Part shown: positions 11,820 through 23,499 of the stretch, piece by piece
Layout of the letters: each line of letters starts with the position of its first letter
Numbering within the stretch: position 1 is the stretch's first letter
NCBI GenBank assembly: GCA_004352715.1
Contig: SCFE01000001.1
Location: forward strand, 5,641,744-5,705,743
Direction: 5' to 3'
From: Hofstenia miamia
Lineage: Eukaryota; Xenacoelomorpha; Acoela
DNA length: 64,000 nucleotides
Notes under the pieces: generated by a model
What the model was told of the DNA's origin: nothing
Databases searched by the model: none
The model's input: the letters and a program-made list of their open reading frames with translations, nothing else
Program-made: the position numbers and the translations under genes

Positions 11820-12205
11820 AATTGTTTGTGATTTATATTTGAGACGGTTCGCAGACGGTAAAGATATCTATCTCCAGAAGTCATTTTTTTAATTTTAGTC
11901 ATTAAAAATTGTTCGAAATTTAAATCATTGTCAATCTCAACATCTAAATAATGTATTGATTCACTTTGCTTTATTGGTACTTGATTTATATTTAGTTCAA
12001 TGTTTTTTGGAAGATATTTAAATGTTTTAGGCGAGAAAATTATAAATTGTGTTTTTTCAATATTTACTTTCAATTGATTATTTGAGAAATACTTTGTTAA
12101 ATATTCGATGCCATTTTGGATGATTTTTGTAGCATTAAAGGCATTTACATTAGTACTTATGAGACAGGTATCGTCCGCATATTGATAAATATTACTGTTT
12201 TTTAT

Positions 12206-12501
12206 NNNNNNNNNNNNNNNNNNNNNNNNNNNNNNNNNNNNNNNNNNNNNNNNNNNNNNNNNNNNNNNNNNNNNNNNNNNNNNNNNNNNNNNNNNNNNNN
12301 NNNNNNNNNNNNNNNNNNNNNNNNNNNNNNNNNNNNNNNNNNNNNNNNNNNNNNNNNNNNNNNNNNNNNNNNNNNNNNNNNNNNNNNNNNNNNNNNNNNN
12401 NNNNNNNNNNNNNNNNNNNNNNNNNNNNNNNNNNNNNNNNNNNNNNNNNNNNNNNNNNNNNNNNNNNNNNNNNNNNNNNNNNNNNNNNNNNNNNNNNNNN
12501 N
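12206..12501. other. Assembly gap (296 N)
   Basis: A run of N inside the reverse transcriptase, between motifs VPQGTVLGP and YADD. Confidence 0.99.
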
Positions 12502-13381
12502 GATGGGGCCAAGAACTGTGCCCTGAGGTACCCCACGGTTAGTTGTAATATATTTTGATTTTGTGCCATTAAGTATAACTCGTTGCTGTCGATTTATAAG
12601 GAAGTTCATTATCAAATTTATAGCGTTGTCATCAAAATTATAATGCATTAATTTGTCTTTCAGTATGTCAAAGTTCATTGAGTTAAACGCTTTGCTCAAA
12701 TCGAGAAGGGCAACGCAACTACATTTATTAGAAGCTAAATTAGATTTTATTTGCTGTGATATTGACAAAATTGCATCTTGAGTGCTAAACCCATTACGGA
12801 AACCAAATTGTTTTTTCGAAAGAATATTTTCAGATATCAAATATGCATTTATTTGATTATTTAATAATTTTTCAAATAGTTTACTGAAAGGATGGCCAAT
12901 GCAAATTGGTCTATAATTGTGTGCGTTTAGAGGATCGCCTTTTTTATATATAGGTCTTGTGTCTGATTTCTTAAATATATCAGGGAATTCATTATCAATA
13001 ATACATTGGTTAAATGCGAATTGAAGATGTTCACTAAAGATATGAAAATGACGTTTAATAATAAAGATTGGAAGATTATAGGATGCAGTTGATTTATTTG
13101 TGTCTAAATTTTTTATTATGGTTTCTAGTTCATTTGCATTTACGAGTCTAAAAGAAAAGTATGATTTTGCTGGGAATTTATTAATATTTGTTACTATTAA
13201 TTTGAATGGCTTTTTTCACGATTTTAATTTTTTAAAATGCCATTCGCTTTTGTTGAAAAGATTCGAAGGTGGAACAATAGTGTAGGTAACAAACCTCAAT
13301 TATTGTTAGCAATTTTAATTAACCTTGCAAATTTTCATTACGAAATTTTGTTAAAATCTGTAAACCACGTTGCTTGCAATT

Positions 13382-13700
13382 TTATAAAAATAGCATTCCA
13401 ATTTCTCTTAGTTTCATGCAGGTAGATAAATGATCACAATTGTTTTTATCAAAAGAAATATTTTTCTGTTTCTGTGTTTTCTCAACATTAATATGCAATT
13501 TTAAACTTTCCCTTTCGCAACTACAAGATGTATCTCTGTAAATTTTTGCAGAAGACAGTTGGTCTTTCAAATGTGTTGTTCGATCATCGCTGTTCAATGT
13601 TTATCAAATGTAATTGCATTATCCAAATCGTAGAATCACAGCGTTGCCATCTTTTAGCCTGATCTTTCTCTCAGTGAAACACGCCTCAGTTTGCTTGACA
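13382..13700 (-). pseudogene. Possible coding relic upstream of the LINE RT
   Basis: A minus-strand open stretch (71 codons ending at 13382) begins SDDRTTHLKDQLSSAKIYRD. It may extend, with a frame change, to an acceptor-like TTTTTCAG near 13712. The protein is not recognised. It could be a diverged LINE linker or an unrelated exon relic. Confidence 0.2.
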
Positions 13701-13719
13701 ATAAATACGGATCCTGAAA

Positions 13720-14390
13720 AAATACAATTATATTAAAGACCAGTTATTAAAAAAAAATTAGGTTGTCTTTATATATAATTGCACAAGTCATGCTATAATC
13801 GTGTGAATTAGAAAGTTAAATTGTTTGTAATGTGTATTCAATGAATTAAGCATCACTAATATATTTGGTTTTACTTAAACAATATATTCAATTTCACAAA
13901 TTTTTTGATGGTTGAGTCTACTGATAATACACCCAATGTTTATGGTAATATAAATAAATAAGTTTTTGTTTCTTAATCAATTGTGAATAAGTTTATATGT
14001 AAAATATATCCTCGAAAATAAAAAAAATGGTTTTTCTTGTGTCCATAATTTTTAAATCAAGGAAATCAGTCAGGTTTAGGTTTTCTGTGCTAAATCTTAC
14101 TCAAAGATTTTCTTTTAGCATTAGGAAATAAATATAATATAAATGCATTTCTTCAATTTTAGCAGCATCTCTATTCAGAAAACTAAATGTTTTCATATAT
14201 TCATGCAAAAAATTTGTTAACAACTTCATCTCATTTATATATATTTTAACTTAAGCATATTTACTTTTGATTACACTGATATATCAAATTATATTGATGT
14301 TCAATCGCAAAGCGTAATTTACTTTACGTTTTTAAATTACAATCGTCGTAGATTTATTTAAAAGTTATACTTATAATTGTGTAATACATT
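13720..14390. other. No recognisable gene
   Basis: AT-rich intergenic sequence; no motif, repeat or coding signal was recognised. Confidence 0.5.
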
Positions 14391-14393
14391 TAA

Positions 14394-14560
14394 ACCCCGT
14401 TATATAGTCCCCTGTTTTAACTTAATATTCATTGTATCGCCAAAATTTGGTACCAAGGAATTTATGCCTGAGTATAACCCCACCTCGGGTATCCCCATCA
14501 CCACAAAAATTATTTGCTTTGCCTTTAGGACATACCCCAATATAACGCGAAATTGGAGTA
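14394..14560. repeat. Possible MITE with CCCCGTTATA-type ends
   Basis: The left end CCCCGTTATATAG and the right end (reverse complement CGCGTTATATTGGGG) form short imperfect inverted repeats about 150 bp apart. No target duplication was established. Confidence 0.3.
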
Positions 14561-14595
14561 TGTTACATATGTTGTATATAATTAATTTGAACCTA

Positions 14596-14743
14596 AAGGT
14601 GCGTTCAGACGAGAACCTTTTGATGTATATCATTTGATATACGTCAAAAAGCTGTTCGTCTGAACGCACATCGTTCAAATTGATGCTCAAACAGCTTGCA
14701 TCTTTTTGACGTAGTTCAAAAGATTCTCACCTGAACGCACATT
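14596..14743. mobile_element. MITE with GTGCGTTCAGACGAG-type inverted ends
   Basis: The 148-bp element begins AAGGTGCGTTCAGACGAGAA. It ends in an imperfect reverse complement (reading back AATGTGCGTTCAGGTGAGAA). Internal sub-palindromes repeat the same GTCTGAACGCAC word. A related copy lies at 17845-18005. Confidence 0.65.
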
Positions 14744-15085
14744 ATTCATTTGAACGATCAGTAATTAACGATTTTGTTTTGGGGACAGATTGTCTCAAGT
14801 AGCCGTGAGTCTTAAAATACGAGGATTTTGAAGCTCAACAATTTTAACTTCAAAATGAACCCTGACGATATTGAATTTTAAATGTTCCAATTTTTTTTTA
14901 ACAAAAAGCAATTATTCTTTTGAATGAAGCAGTATTGTTTTTTCGCAAATTATGCTACTGAATTGTCAATATATTTACATGTGTGTATTTAAAATTACTT
15001 ATAAAACAGAATGCAAGCATGTATTGAAATTTAATTATATTGTTCAATTGTATAATTACAAGGAAACTTTTAGGGTTCGGTGGAA

Positions 15086-16185
15086 TATACATTTGGGGAC
15101 CGACAATTGGCCATTGAAGTTGCCATTGATGGCCATTATTGGCAGATGACCGCCGGGGAATTAATGGGCTAAGTGATTTTTTCCCGACAATGACCCATTG
15201 ATGGGCCAATAATGGTCCATACATGGTCATTGGTGAGCCAATAATAGGTCATTGGTTTCAAACAAAATCTGTCAAATTCAACAAAAATTTTACATTTTTA
15301 AATTAAGTCCAATTTTGAAATAGTATTTTTTAAATCGTGAAAAATCACTTTTGCACAATCGTAACTTTTTTATATTATAGTTAACTTCAAGGCGTTCAAA
15401 TATGTATGAATAAATTGTTTTGAAAATTCACTTAACAGGTATATAATAATTTTTTACAAATTAAAAGTTTCAAGAAAGCTTTTCGCAATTCCTTTTCTTA
15501 TATTACAATGATCTAGAAATCACAATAATGAAGTGAGTTCTATTTGCAAGCATCTGTTCATTGATTATTGATTACTAAGGTTGCCACTGATACCGCTAAT
15601 GACCCACGTGGCATCAGTTGTCACAAGTCACATTTTCCCACCAGCAGTCCACTGATGAAGTCCAGTATTATATTTTGAGTTATAATTCGTAACTTGGTAT
15701 AAATTGCTTGAGCTAAGAGCACAGTTGGTAGTGTGTATATAGCATAATATCCTAATGATTGAACACCTTGCTGCAAATGATTGAATTCATAAAAAAACAG
15801 CTGGCGTACTAGATTGTGTTATCAACTACTGAAGGGAAAGTAATTTCATTTTTATGACATTAAATTTGATCAGGCAAAGTTGTAAATCACTATAATCAGT
15901 ATTTGTTCGCTAGATGGCAGATCAATCTAGTAATGCCATTAATGGGCCATTGTCGGGCCATCAATCGTCTAAAAGAAACTGATAAATAATACTTTTTGAA
16001 AATTGAAATTAAACTTTAATGCAATGCACATATTATATACAATAATATAATCATTTCTTTGTAAAATTGTGGAATTTTAAGATTTTTTAACACTTTTGGT
16101 TTTGTTGGTTACTATTGGCAAATAAATGGCTACTATTGGCCATTGATCCCAATAATGGACCATTGTTTATCCGACAATGCTTGCT
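15086..16185. repeat. Motif-rich repeat (GGCCATTGATGGGCC / CCGACAAT words)
   Basis: Clusters at 15086-15250, 15590-15660, 15925-15970 and 16110-16185 are built from degenerate copies of CCATTAATGGGCCATTGTCGG and its complement. They are separated by plain AT-rich DNA. This resembles a non-autonomous element with sub-terminal repeats. The limits are uncertain and there is no ORF. Confidence 0.5.
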
Positions 16186-16350
16186 ATTTGGGCGTTTGGT
16201 TTACATAAAATACCGCGGTATCAGTATGACTATGAAAAATAAATATTATATTTTGCATATATATATATATATTTCCCGCTTTTTGCTATGGAAATGCAAA
16301 AACCTTACATTTGGCGGAGAACGGTCAGAAATTTCTAAGGCTTTTAGCGG

Positions 16351-16876
16351 NNNNNNNNNNNNNNNNNNNNNNNNNNNNNNNNNNNNNNNNNNNNNNNNNN
16401 NNNNNNNNNNNNNNNNNNNNNNNNNNNNNNNNNNNNNNNNNNNNNNNNNNNNNNNNNNNNNNNNNNNNNNNNNNNNNNNNNNNNNNNNNNNNNNNNNNNN
16501 NNNNNNNNNNNNNNNNNNNNNNNNNNNNNNNNNNNNNNNNNNNNNNNNNNNNNNNNNNNNNNNNNNNNNNNNNNNNNNNNNNNNNNNNNNNNNNNNNNNN
16601 NNNNNNNNNNNNNNNNNNNNNNNNNNNNNNNNNNNNNNNNNNNNNNNNNNNNNNNNNNNNNNNNNNNNNNNNNNNNNNNNNNNNNNNNNNNNNNNNNNNN
16701 NNNNNNNNNNNNNNNNNNNNNNNNNNNNNNNNNNNNNNNNNNNNNNNNNNNNNNNNNNNNNNNNNNNNNNNNNNNNNNNNNNNNNNNNNNNNNNNNNNNN
16801 NNNNNNNNNNNNNNNNNNNNNNNNNNNNNNNNNNNNNNNNNNNNNNNNNNNNNNNNNNNNNNNNNNNNNNNNNNNN
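16351..16876. other. Assembly gap (526 N)
   Basis: A run of N. The right flank resumes inside the interspersed repeat described at 16877-16975. Confidence 0.99.
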
Positions 16877-16972
16877 GGTAGGGACTACGCAAAGACTATG
16901 TCCTACAAAAAATCAGGAATTTATGTGGAAAATCAGCTTATATGGTTATGTGGAAAGAATACATAGAGGGAC

Positions 16973-16975
<3 letters not shown>
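16877..16975. repeat. Interspersed repeat, right end (copy also at 42727-42971)
   Basis: GTAGGGACTAC, AAAGACTATGTCCTACAAAA and ATACATAGAGGGACGTAT match 42890-42972 closely. This copy has an extra AAAAATCAG-flanked insertion. Its left part is hidden in the N-run. A (TA)n run follows at about 16976-17005. Confidence 0.7.
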
Positions 16976-17014
<39 letters not shown>

Positions 17015-17559
17015 CAAAGTTAGTTGTAGTATACCATGGTTATATCAATTAAATGAATTCATATGTACAATGGAATAGTAATTACAAATATGAATGCGTT
17101 TTAATGAACATTCGTTTCTGATAAAAATGGAATTTTAAGCCAGTCCATTGGGACAATGTTTAATATCACCATTATATTAAAACTTTTAAATATGTAAATA
17201 GCTTATGCAATGGAACGGACCTTTCGACCTCGAGCATAAATTACAAGGATTTAATTTCATAATTATGATTTTTGCATTGCAAAGAATTAAGTGCACCTTA
17301 ATTCGAATGGGCACATTTTGCAAATCTGATGTTTTGAGAAAAAATCTGTAAGTAGCTCGTTTTTGTGAAAGTATTTATGACAATATTTTGTGGGCTAATC
17401 AGCTATATAATTGTAACTGTATTATTAATACAGTCTTAAGCCTACAACAGAAATGTTCAAAGTTTTCATACAGTAAGCATCGACCCGCGAGCTTGCACAC
17501 AATACACAGTCTACTTTTAAATAATGTGCTGATGAATGTTTTGGCAAGATACCATGTTA

Positions 17560-17640
17560 TCAGTATTTTTCGGTATTGTCATAATTTAGTGGTATTGGTT
17601 TCAGTATCGGTATCGGTATGCCGCCGGGCTCTAGAAACTT
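17560..17640. repeat. Degenerate GGTATCGGTAT repeat
   Basis: Several imperfect GGTAT(C/T)GGTAT words in tandem. No function is evident. Confidence 0.4.
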
Positions 17641-17844
17641 TAAACAGGTAATTTCGTTTTTTTGAACAATTAGTAATTAACTACTTATTCCTGGTAATAT
17701 TGTATAACAATATCTATAGAATTAAACGTCCAATCAAATTCGTTTTTGATTTTAATGTTTGGAATCAGTAATTGAGGTGTTGATTATAATCTTCCCAGTG
17801 ATAGAAAAACGCAATTCCTATTAAACATAATCGATGAATAAACA

Positions 17845-18005
17845 AGTGGCTGTGCATCAAGATAATGCTCGTCTGAACGCAATTTCATCAAATTGATGTA
17901 CATCAAAATGACGCTCGCCTGAACGGTCCCAAATTTTGACTGATGCATCGAAAAAGCATACATCAAAAAGATGCGCATCAAAAGGTTCGCGTCTGAACGC
18001 ACCTT
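17845..18005. mobile_element. MITE, related to 14596-14743, opposite orientation
   Basis: It ends CATCAAAAGGTTCGCGTCTG then AACGCACCTT, the reverse complement of the start of the 14596 element. Internal CGTCTGAACGC and CATCAAA words recur. It lies next to the pogo/Tigger relic, but a link between them was not shown. Confidence 0.6.
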
Positions 18006-18016
18006 AAGGACATAGT

Positions 18017-18480
18017 ATCAATCACCTTTATCATTTTTTAAAGAAGTCTAAGATCGAGCTTTGCTTAAGCTTTTGTTGTTTGTGCACATCAATGATATCG
18101 TCTATTTGCCTAAGGAAAATATTCCAGAAATTTTCTCAACATATTTAGTGCAAGGTCTGCCTCCTTCATGGAATCTCTAGGACTACAGTTGGCTTCTCTT
18201 TATCGCTTTTGTAATCTCCAAGATTGATTCATTGTCAGGATGCTGTCAATGTCTTGGAGTTGATAGAACAAAACATGTCAAATGTAAGTTCAGCACGATC
18301 CTCAATGTGCCACAGCAGCCTACTTAAGAGATTTCCATACAGATCGATATTTTATCTTGTCATAGTTAAATTTTGTTCTCTAGCATCATCGAAAACAAGA
18401 CCAGCATGCTGCCAACAATTTTTTATCATTTCTCTGAAATTTGTGGCATTTCAGCCAGAACTGCTTTCTTTGCTGCATCA
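18017..18480 (-). pseudogene. pogo/Tigger-type transposase relic, C-terminal part
   Basis: In shifting minus-strand frames the conserved C-terminal landmarks of pogo/Tigger transposases appear in order. They are REMIKNCWQHAGL (about 18440-18400; the family has an I-NCW/F-AG motif after the DDE core), a long diverged spacer, EADLALNMLRKFLEYFP (about 18180-18130), and the terminal QSSILDFFKK* at about 18050-18020. Stops and frameshifts are frequent, so it is inactive. The catalytic core was not identifiable upstream (18480-18700). The assignment rests on the C-terminal pattern only. Confidence 0.5.
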
Positions 18481-18699
18481 ACTTCTAGGTTGCATTTTGG
18501 CGAATCATTACACTGACGTTTCGTGCCTTAAAGCGAGCAAACGAATTAGTTTTTGGCCTTTTTCTTTCATCACATCATTTTGCGATTATACGTTCTGGAA
18601 ACAAGATCCTCATGTGCTCGTAAACGATTACGGTTTTTGGATAAAACTGCATTGGTGTAATCAATATTCAGCCATTTGGGACAAATGATCAGCCAGTAT

Positions 18700-20430
18700 T
18701 TGCAGCATGCAATTGAGATACTTCCGGAAATACGTGCAAATATATTTCTTATTTTTTGTAGTAAGAATAGTACGTGAAAACTTTGGCTTGCTCAACATGG
18801 TAATTCTCAGGTACCCCGCTTGAGTGGATGAACACTGACAGCTATAAAGAAGAAGGTAAACAGAATTGCAAGATAAGGTTCAAATGAAATCACTCTGCTA
18901 TCCTCACGCAAATACAAAAAAAAGCATACGTCCAAAATTAATGGGTATTACTACTAACCGATATATTGCTTAAGCAAAGTTCGATCATAGATTTAATTCA
19001 AAAATGATAAAGACACTATTATAATATGGTTGCAATATTTGGCCCAATATATTGTAATGGTATTTGAATACATTTTGTCTTTCTTATGTTTTTTGTTGTA
19101 TTGCCAAACCCATTACCACCACAAATGTGACATGTACCAACAATGGTCATACAACGAGGGCATGCTGCAATAAGTTTTACTATAATTAAAAGGACGTCAA
19201 AATTTTCTTACTTTAATTTTCTCAAAAAACAGGTAATACTTGAGTTCTCTCGTCTTCCAGATTGCTGATTCTGCATATAATTCAATTGGTTTCCTACCTA
19301 GCCACTAACATTGCAATTACGTATGTGATAATCTTTCTAATCTGATTGCTGCGAATCAAGGATAGTTCTAAACATAGTAGAACGGCCGTTATTCTGCAGT
19401 AGCACTACAAACTATAGTTATCTGCAACGACATTGTGGGAAAAACATTTAATAATGAAAAACACTATTTATAGCTGACACTGTATTTGATGGGTAGTTTG
19501 AGGGGTTTTCTGTAATTCCACATCCACTATAACTTATTGTGATTGATGGCATTGAGTGAATAAATTTGGTTAACGTATTTGATTCATGTTTGATTATTGA
19601 ATCCGTTCATCTCCCCAATGAACCAAAGTATATATGGACCAAAAATTGTATATAAGTTCTAATGTATGAATAAATACGGCTACTTCATGGAACTACTAGG
19701 GATGAATTTGAACGTTTCAATTTGAGCTTAAAACTTACTTCCATCATAGAGAAAGTAATTGCAATGTCAATAGGACTAGGATCTAATGTAAATGTTTAAA
19801 AGTGAAAAAATCATAATTTGAAAAAAAATGCATTTTCATTTTTTAACAGATTTAGATTCTTAGACTGTCAATGAATACATGTATACCACTAGTTTATAAC
19901 AAAGATCAACTAATGCACTAAGAAGAGCATTTTGATGAATAAGTCATGTGCATAAAACATCGTTATTATATCAGTTTTTTGATATTTCCTATAAATTGCT
20001 TTTTCTATTTTTACTATTTTTACTTATACTTGTGACATTATAGCTCTGCCATTTTTTTATATGGATGCATGTAATTGCATTGAGTATATTGTTTGCACTT
20101 TTTGAAATTATCTTTAGTAATTAAGCGTTTGCGATGTGAAACAGTGACATTCCCTACATGATAGATTTTAGATTAGTATTTGGTTTACTTATATTTTAAT
20201 GGTATTTAAACTTCGGATGCAAAACTTGGGGAAATGATCATTTAAGGCACTTTTGCTAGCCAATTCTTGAAAGTGTACATACATAGTGTGCACGTTAAAT
20301 AAATCGCCATGATGACAAAACTGAAGAGTAGCTATATATTTGGATAAAACTTATAGTCTTAAGAATGATAAAATTTTGAAATTAACTGTACATTTACATT
20401 GCAATCAAGAATAAACTACTTAACATTTTA
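18700..20430. other. No recognisable gene
   Basis: AT-rich intergenic DNA upstream of HSCB; no coding or repeat structure was recognised. A TTTTAG acceptor-like site at about 20426-20431 lies just before the HSCB start. Confidence 0.5.
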
Positions 20431-20461
20431 GGTTGCAGAATGTTGTAATTAACCAGACAAG

Positions 20462-21070
20462 ATGCGTAGGATATCGAAACTATTTATACGGAGTTGTTCC
20501 ATCCACCGACCATGTTGGAATTGTAATCAGTCCAATAAAGATATGTACTTCTGTTCAAAGTGCTCAATCATTCAGAAGCCAGTGAAAGAAATTGACCACT
20601 TTCAGAGATTTTGCTTAAAACCCTCGTTTAACATTGACCTTGAAAAATTGAGATCAAAATTTCATTCTCTTCAGTCAAAATTGCATCCAGATAAATTTAA
20701 TGTTAAATCCGATAAAGAACGTGAATATTCTATTGAACAGGCATCGTTTTTGAACGAAGCAATTTCTATTCTTAAGAAACCCTTAGAGAGGGGCGTTCAT
20801 CTTTTGAAAATTCATGGTTATTCTATTGATGATGCCAAGTTAGATGAAGAATTTTTAATGGAAATGTTAGAAATGAATGAATCTTTTGTTACCGCAGACT
20901 CTTCCGATATTATATCAATAGAAAAAACAATACATGAGCATTCAACGAATATATATGAAAAACTTACTCATTGTTTTTCCAATAACAATTTTGAAGAGGC
21001 AAGAATACTGTTGGCCAAAGCTCGCTATTTGGAAAACTTGGCAGTGAAGATTAAATACATTGATGATTAG
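20462..21070 (+). CDS. HSCB: Iron-sulfur cluster co-chaperone HscB (HSC20), mitochondrial
   Basis: This 202-residue protein is encoded by one uninterrupted exon. The N-terminus (residues 1-17) is Arg-rich and lacks acidic residues, as expected for a mitochondrial presequence. Residues 18-34 hold the metazoan zinc-binding pair CWNC...CSKC. A J-domain follows with the invariant HPD at residues 75-77 (LHPDKF), which stimulates the mitochondrial Hsp70 ATPase. The C-terminal three-helix HSCB domain (about residues 125-200), which binds the ISCU scaffold, starts at LDEEFLMEMLEMNE. Length is close to animal HSCB. The first ATG is used; an acceptor-like TTTTAG about 30 bp upstream may splice a 5' UTR exon. 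The downstream AATAAA is at 21246-21251. No disruption was seen, so it is probably functional. Family recognition is from motifs. Confidence 0.95.
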   Translation: MRRISKLFIRSCSIHRPCWNCNQSNKDMYFCSKCSIIQKPVKEIDHFQRFCLKPSFNIDLEKLRSKFHSLQSKLHPDKFNVKSDKEREYSIEQASFLNEAISILKKPLERGVHLLKIHGYSIDDAKLDEEFLMEMLEMNESFVTADSSDIISIEKTIHEHSTNIYEKLTHCFSNNNFEEARILLAKARYLENLAVKIKYIDD

Positions 21071-21151
21071 TTATTTGACAAACTATTTTGTATCAATCTC
21101 TTGAATTATTTAAAATTTTTTAGTAAATTATTTCTCTTTTTCACATTACAC

Positions 21152-21152
<1 letters not shown>

Positions 21153-21184
<32 letters not shown>
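21153..21184. repeat. (TA)n microsatellite in the HSCB 3' UTR
   Basis: A pure TA run between the HSCB stop and its polyadenylation signal. Confidence 0.9.
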
Positions 21185-21187
<3 letters not shown>

Positions 21188-21245
21188 TAAAGAAAGTAGT
21201 TTTTTATGTCGAGATATTTTCGATAATGTATGCACAAAAAAATTG

Positions 21246-21251
21246 AATAAA
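21246..21251 (+). terminator. Polyadenylation signal AATAAA, HSCB
   Basis: AATAAA 176 bp after the HSCB stop codon, the first such hexamer downstream. Confidence 0.6.
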
Positions 21252-21329
21252 TCTGAATGAAAAATTTTTTCTTTACATTACTTTTAAAATTGGCGTTAAG
21301 TGCGTACTTTTTATTTACTTCCACGTGGG

Positions 21330-22900
21330 TGTTCTACTGACAATAATTGAGGTTAGTTGTTGCTGCCATTGGCTTTAAGCCGCTTTATTATCGAAATGCT
21401 AGGTATTGAAGAATTTGAAAGTTTTCGCAAAACTCGGATTTTCCATTGGAAAAAGTCAATATTTTCAGGTACATCAAGCACATGAATAACTTTTATCTCA
21501 AATAACAGGATTTTCAAATATCCTAATAAGTCTGCTAAAAATTGTATGAGAATGTGAACAGAATGGATCGCGGCTTTAAAGGCATAACAGGTTGTTTAGG
21601 GTTAAAAAATTTTATCATTATTTTTAAGTTGAACACAATCATGCTCAAATTTACTAGCAGTTATCAAATTTACTAGCAGTTATCAAATTGAAGTAATGCC
21701 GGTTCAAATTAAAATGATTACTACTTTAATTTAACTGGAAGAGTGTATTTTAAACTGATCTTTTGTTTTTAGCAAGTTTTAAAATACGAGTTGTTTATTC
21801 AATATAATATGAAATTCTTATTTCCAATTTAAATGTGTATCAATCGAAGAAGGTTTCTGACTGTGAATTTACCAAAAGTGACTGCTTTGTTGTTCTTAGT
21901 ATTTTTTAATTCATGACAGCCCCATCCTTTCACTGCTGCCGCATATAAGAAATTTTGGGCTAATTTCAAGTTTTCGTTTTTATCATTCACTCTAAAATTC
22001 TATTTCTACACCTGAAGTGTTCTCTTGCTTTGCTAAATATTTGCTATTATTTTCATTGCTTTTTTAGCAAAGTTTATTTCTCATCTCAATCATGATATAA
22101 CCCAGAGATTTCAATTTTTATTTCGTATGAAATGTTCAGTTTCTTAAGTTCTATGTTGACTATAATAATTAAGCATATGTATATTTCCATATTGCGTTCA
22201 CTTTTATTATATTGCTATCAGCAAAATTTAAATTCAAATTGACTATTTCCCACTTTCTATTTATGTTTTTATCAACTTTCGGATACAGCCATTTTTACTT
22301 CTACCAAGCTTTGATTGAATTTTGTTTTTGCCCAACCATTAGACGTGTCTTTGTCGCCGCCTTGTACTGCGGTCATGTATTGCAATCACATATTAATTAT
22401 GAACTGTCACGATTTTTCATCTAATATCAGAAATCAATCAGGAAACTTGCTCTTTCAGCCAAACAGTCAAAATATTCGATAAGACTATAACAGTAAAATT
22501 TTATTTGTATTTTTCTCTTGATATGATTCTTAAAAAATGAATTGATAATTTTCGAATGCTACAAATTTCTGTTTAAGCACTTTGCTAGTTTCTCTGATCA
22601 TATTGAAATTTACTCAAACTTTATCAGTGTAAATCTTGGTTTTTAAGGAACCTGACCTACTGACATGATAACAGTTGTTGTCATTGTGTTTCAAGAGGTC
22701 AGGCATTTATATGTCAAATTAAAACATTTTATAAAATGTATGATTTAGCTTCTACAATTAATTTTCTTATTTAAAAGCAATATGGCACTGCCAAATTCAA
22801 TATTTCTTTTAAATTTTAATGCAACGTATGTATCAACTCAGACAACGTTTTTCGAATAAAAAATTCAATTGGTCGCTGTATCCATTATATTTTCAGTTTT
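21330..22900. other. No recognisable gene
   Basis: AT-rich spacer between HSCB and the TMEM42-like gene. It may hold the latter's promoter and 5' exon, but nothing could be assigned. Confidence 0.5.
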
Positions 22901-22979
22901 CTTAAATTACCACTTATTTTAGTTCGCTTAATGATTATTGTTTTCTTGGTTTGTAAACAAGTTCGTGCTTTTGTTTGAA

Positions 22980-23384
22980 ATGTTCTCTCCAGTTTTGCTG
23001 GCAACGTCTTCAGGACTTTTTGCTTGTTTAGCTTCAACATCGGGTAAGCTTTTATCCAAGCTACTTGACGATCTAGAAGATAAATACTTTGAATATGATC
23101 TCCAGGATCAAGTTTATGCTGGATTTCTTATCACTTTGTTAATCTCTAGTAATCTTTTAATGGGAAACTTTTTTGCAAAGAGTTTGGCCGCATCAAAAAA
23201 TACTATATTACCAATTTCACTAAATTTTACTTCAAATATTATATTTTCCGCTGTTTTTGGATATTCCTGTTTTGGTGAATTAGTCTCTTGGAATTGGATT
23301 GTTGGAGTTACTTTTACAGTTATAGGTGTTGTTCTTATTTGTCAAAGTTCTGAAAATATTCCACACAAATTCAAAGAATCGTGA
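22980..23384 (+). CDS. TMEM42: TMEM42-like four-helix membrane protein (drug/metabolite transporter fold)
   Basis: A 134-residue protein starts at the first in-frame ATG (22980); the open frame extends upstream without an ATG. Four hydrophobic segments lie at about residues 4-24, 46-62, 78-97 and 105-123, separated by a polar acidic loop (residues 27-44). The N-terminal small-residue helix with GLFACLASTSGKL, the SSNLLMGNFFAKSL block and the last pair of helices with SLNFTSNIIFSAVFGY and FGELVSW resemble TMEM42, a half-size relative of EamA/DMT transporters. The molecular function of TMEM42 is not established. Coding is in one exon. It follows HSCB in the same orientation, 1.9 kb away. TMEM234 is a similar-size alternative but fits the N-terminal and third-helix motifs less well. 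Confidence 0.7.
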   Translation: MFSPVLLATSSGLFACLASTSGKLLSKLLDDLEDKYFEYDLQDQVYAGFLITLLISSNLLMGNFFAKSLAASKNTILPISLNFTSNIIFSAVFGYSCFGELVSWNWIVGVTFTVIGVVLICQSSENIPHKFKES

Positions 23385-23460
23385 AGAGGTTTTGTTTAAT
23401 TAAATCATGTACAAAGTTCAAATTTGTAAAAATATTTTTGTGTCACTGTGTAAATTCAAT

Positions 23461-23466
23461 ATTAAA
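23461..23466 (+). terminator. Polyadenylation signal ATTAAA, TMEM42-like gene
   Basis: ATTAAA 77 bp beyond the stop codon; the common variant hexamer. Confidence 0.45.
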
Positions 23467-23499
23467 ATTTTATAAATGTTAATGGTGATTTTGTTTGTA

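Larger units (their letters stand above)
10630..13290 (-). mobile_element. Non-LTR retrotransposon, RT domain and 3' end
   Basis: The minus-strand ORF is open from about 13200 down to 12502 and resumes after the N-run. It starts with NANELETIIKNLD, then RPIYKKGDPLNAHNYRPI, KKQFGFRNGFSTQDAI, ALLDLSKAFNSMNFDIL and NRGVPQGTVLGPI, where the N-run (12206-12501) begins. After the gap comes QYADDTCLIS (about 12185-12160), then KVNIEKTQFIIFSPKT and the thumb domain. The ORF ends at 11417, and again at 10870 because a contig overlap has duplicated the 3' part. No endonuclease was found, so the copy is 5'-truncated. The 3' UTR includes a (GT)n run and an AATAAA-type signal near 10660. Few disruptions suggest a fairly young copy. 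Confidence 0.8.

Noticed and set aside
16115-17078. Long ORFs spanning N-runs
   Set aside because: Most codons are N; the real flanks are repeats. The same applies at 12116-12569 and on the minus strand at 39550-40503.
18224-18688. 154-codon plus-strand ORF
   Set aside because: It is the shadow of the minus-strand pogo/Tigger relic, whose motifs are on the other strand.
22938-22979. Longer N-terminus for the TMEM42-like protein
   Set aside because: It would start at a TTG codon; the first ATG is at 22980.
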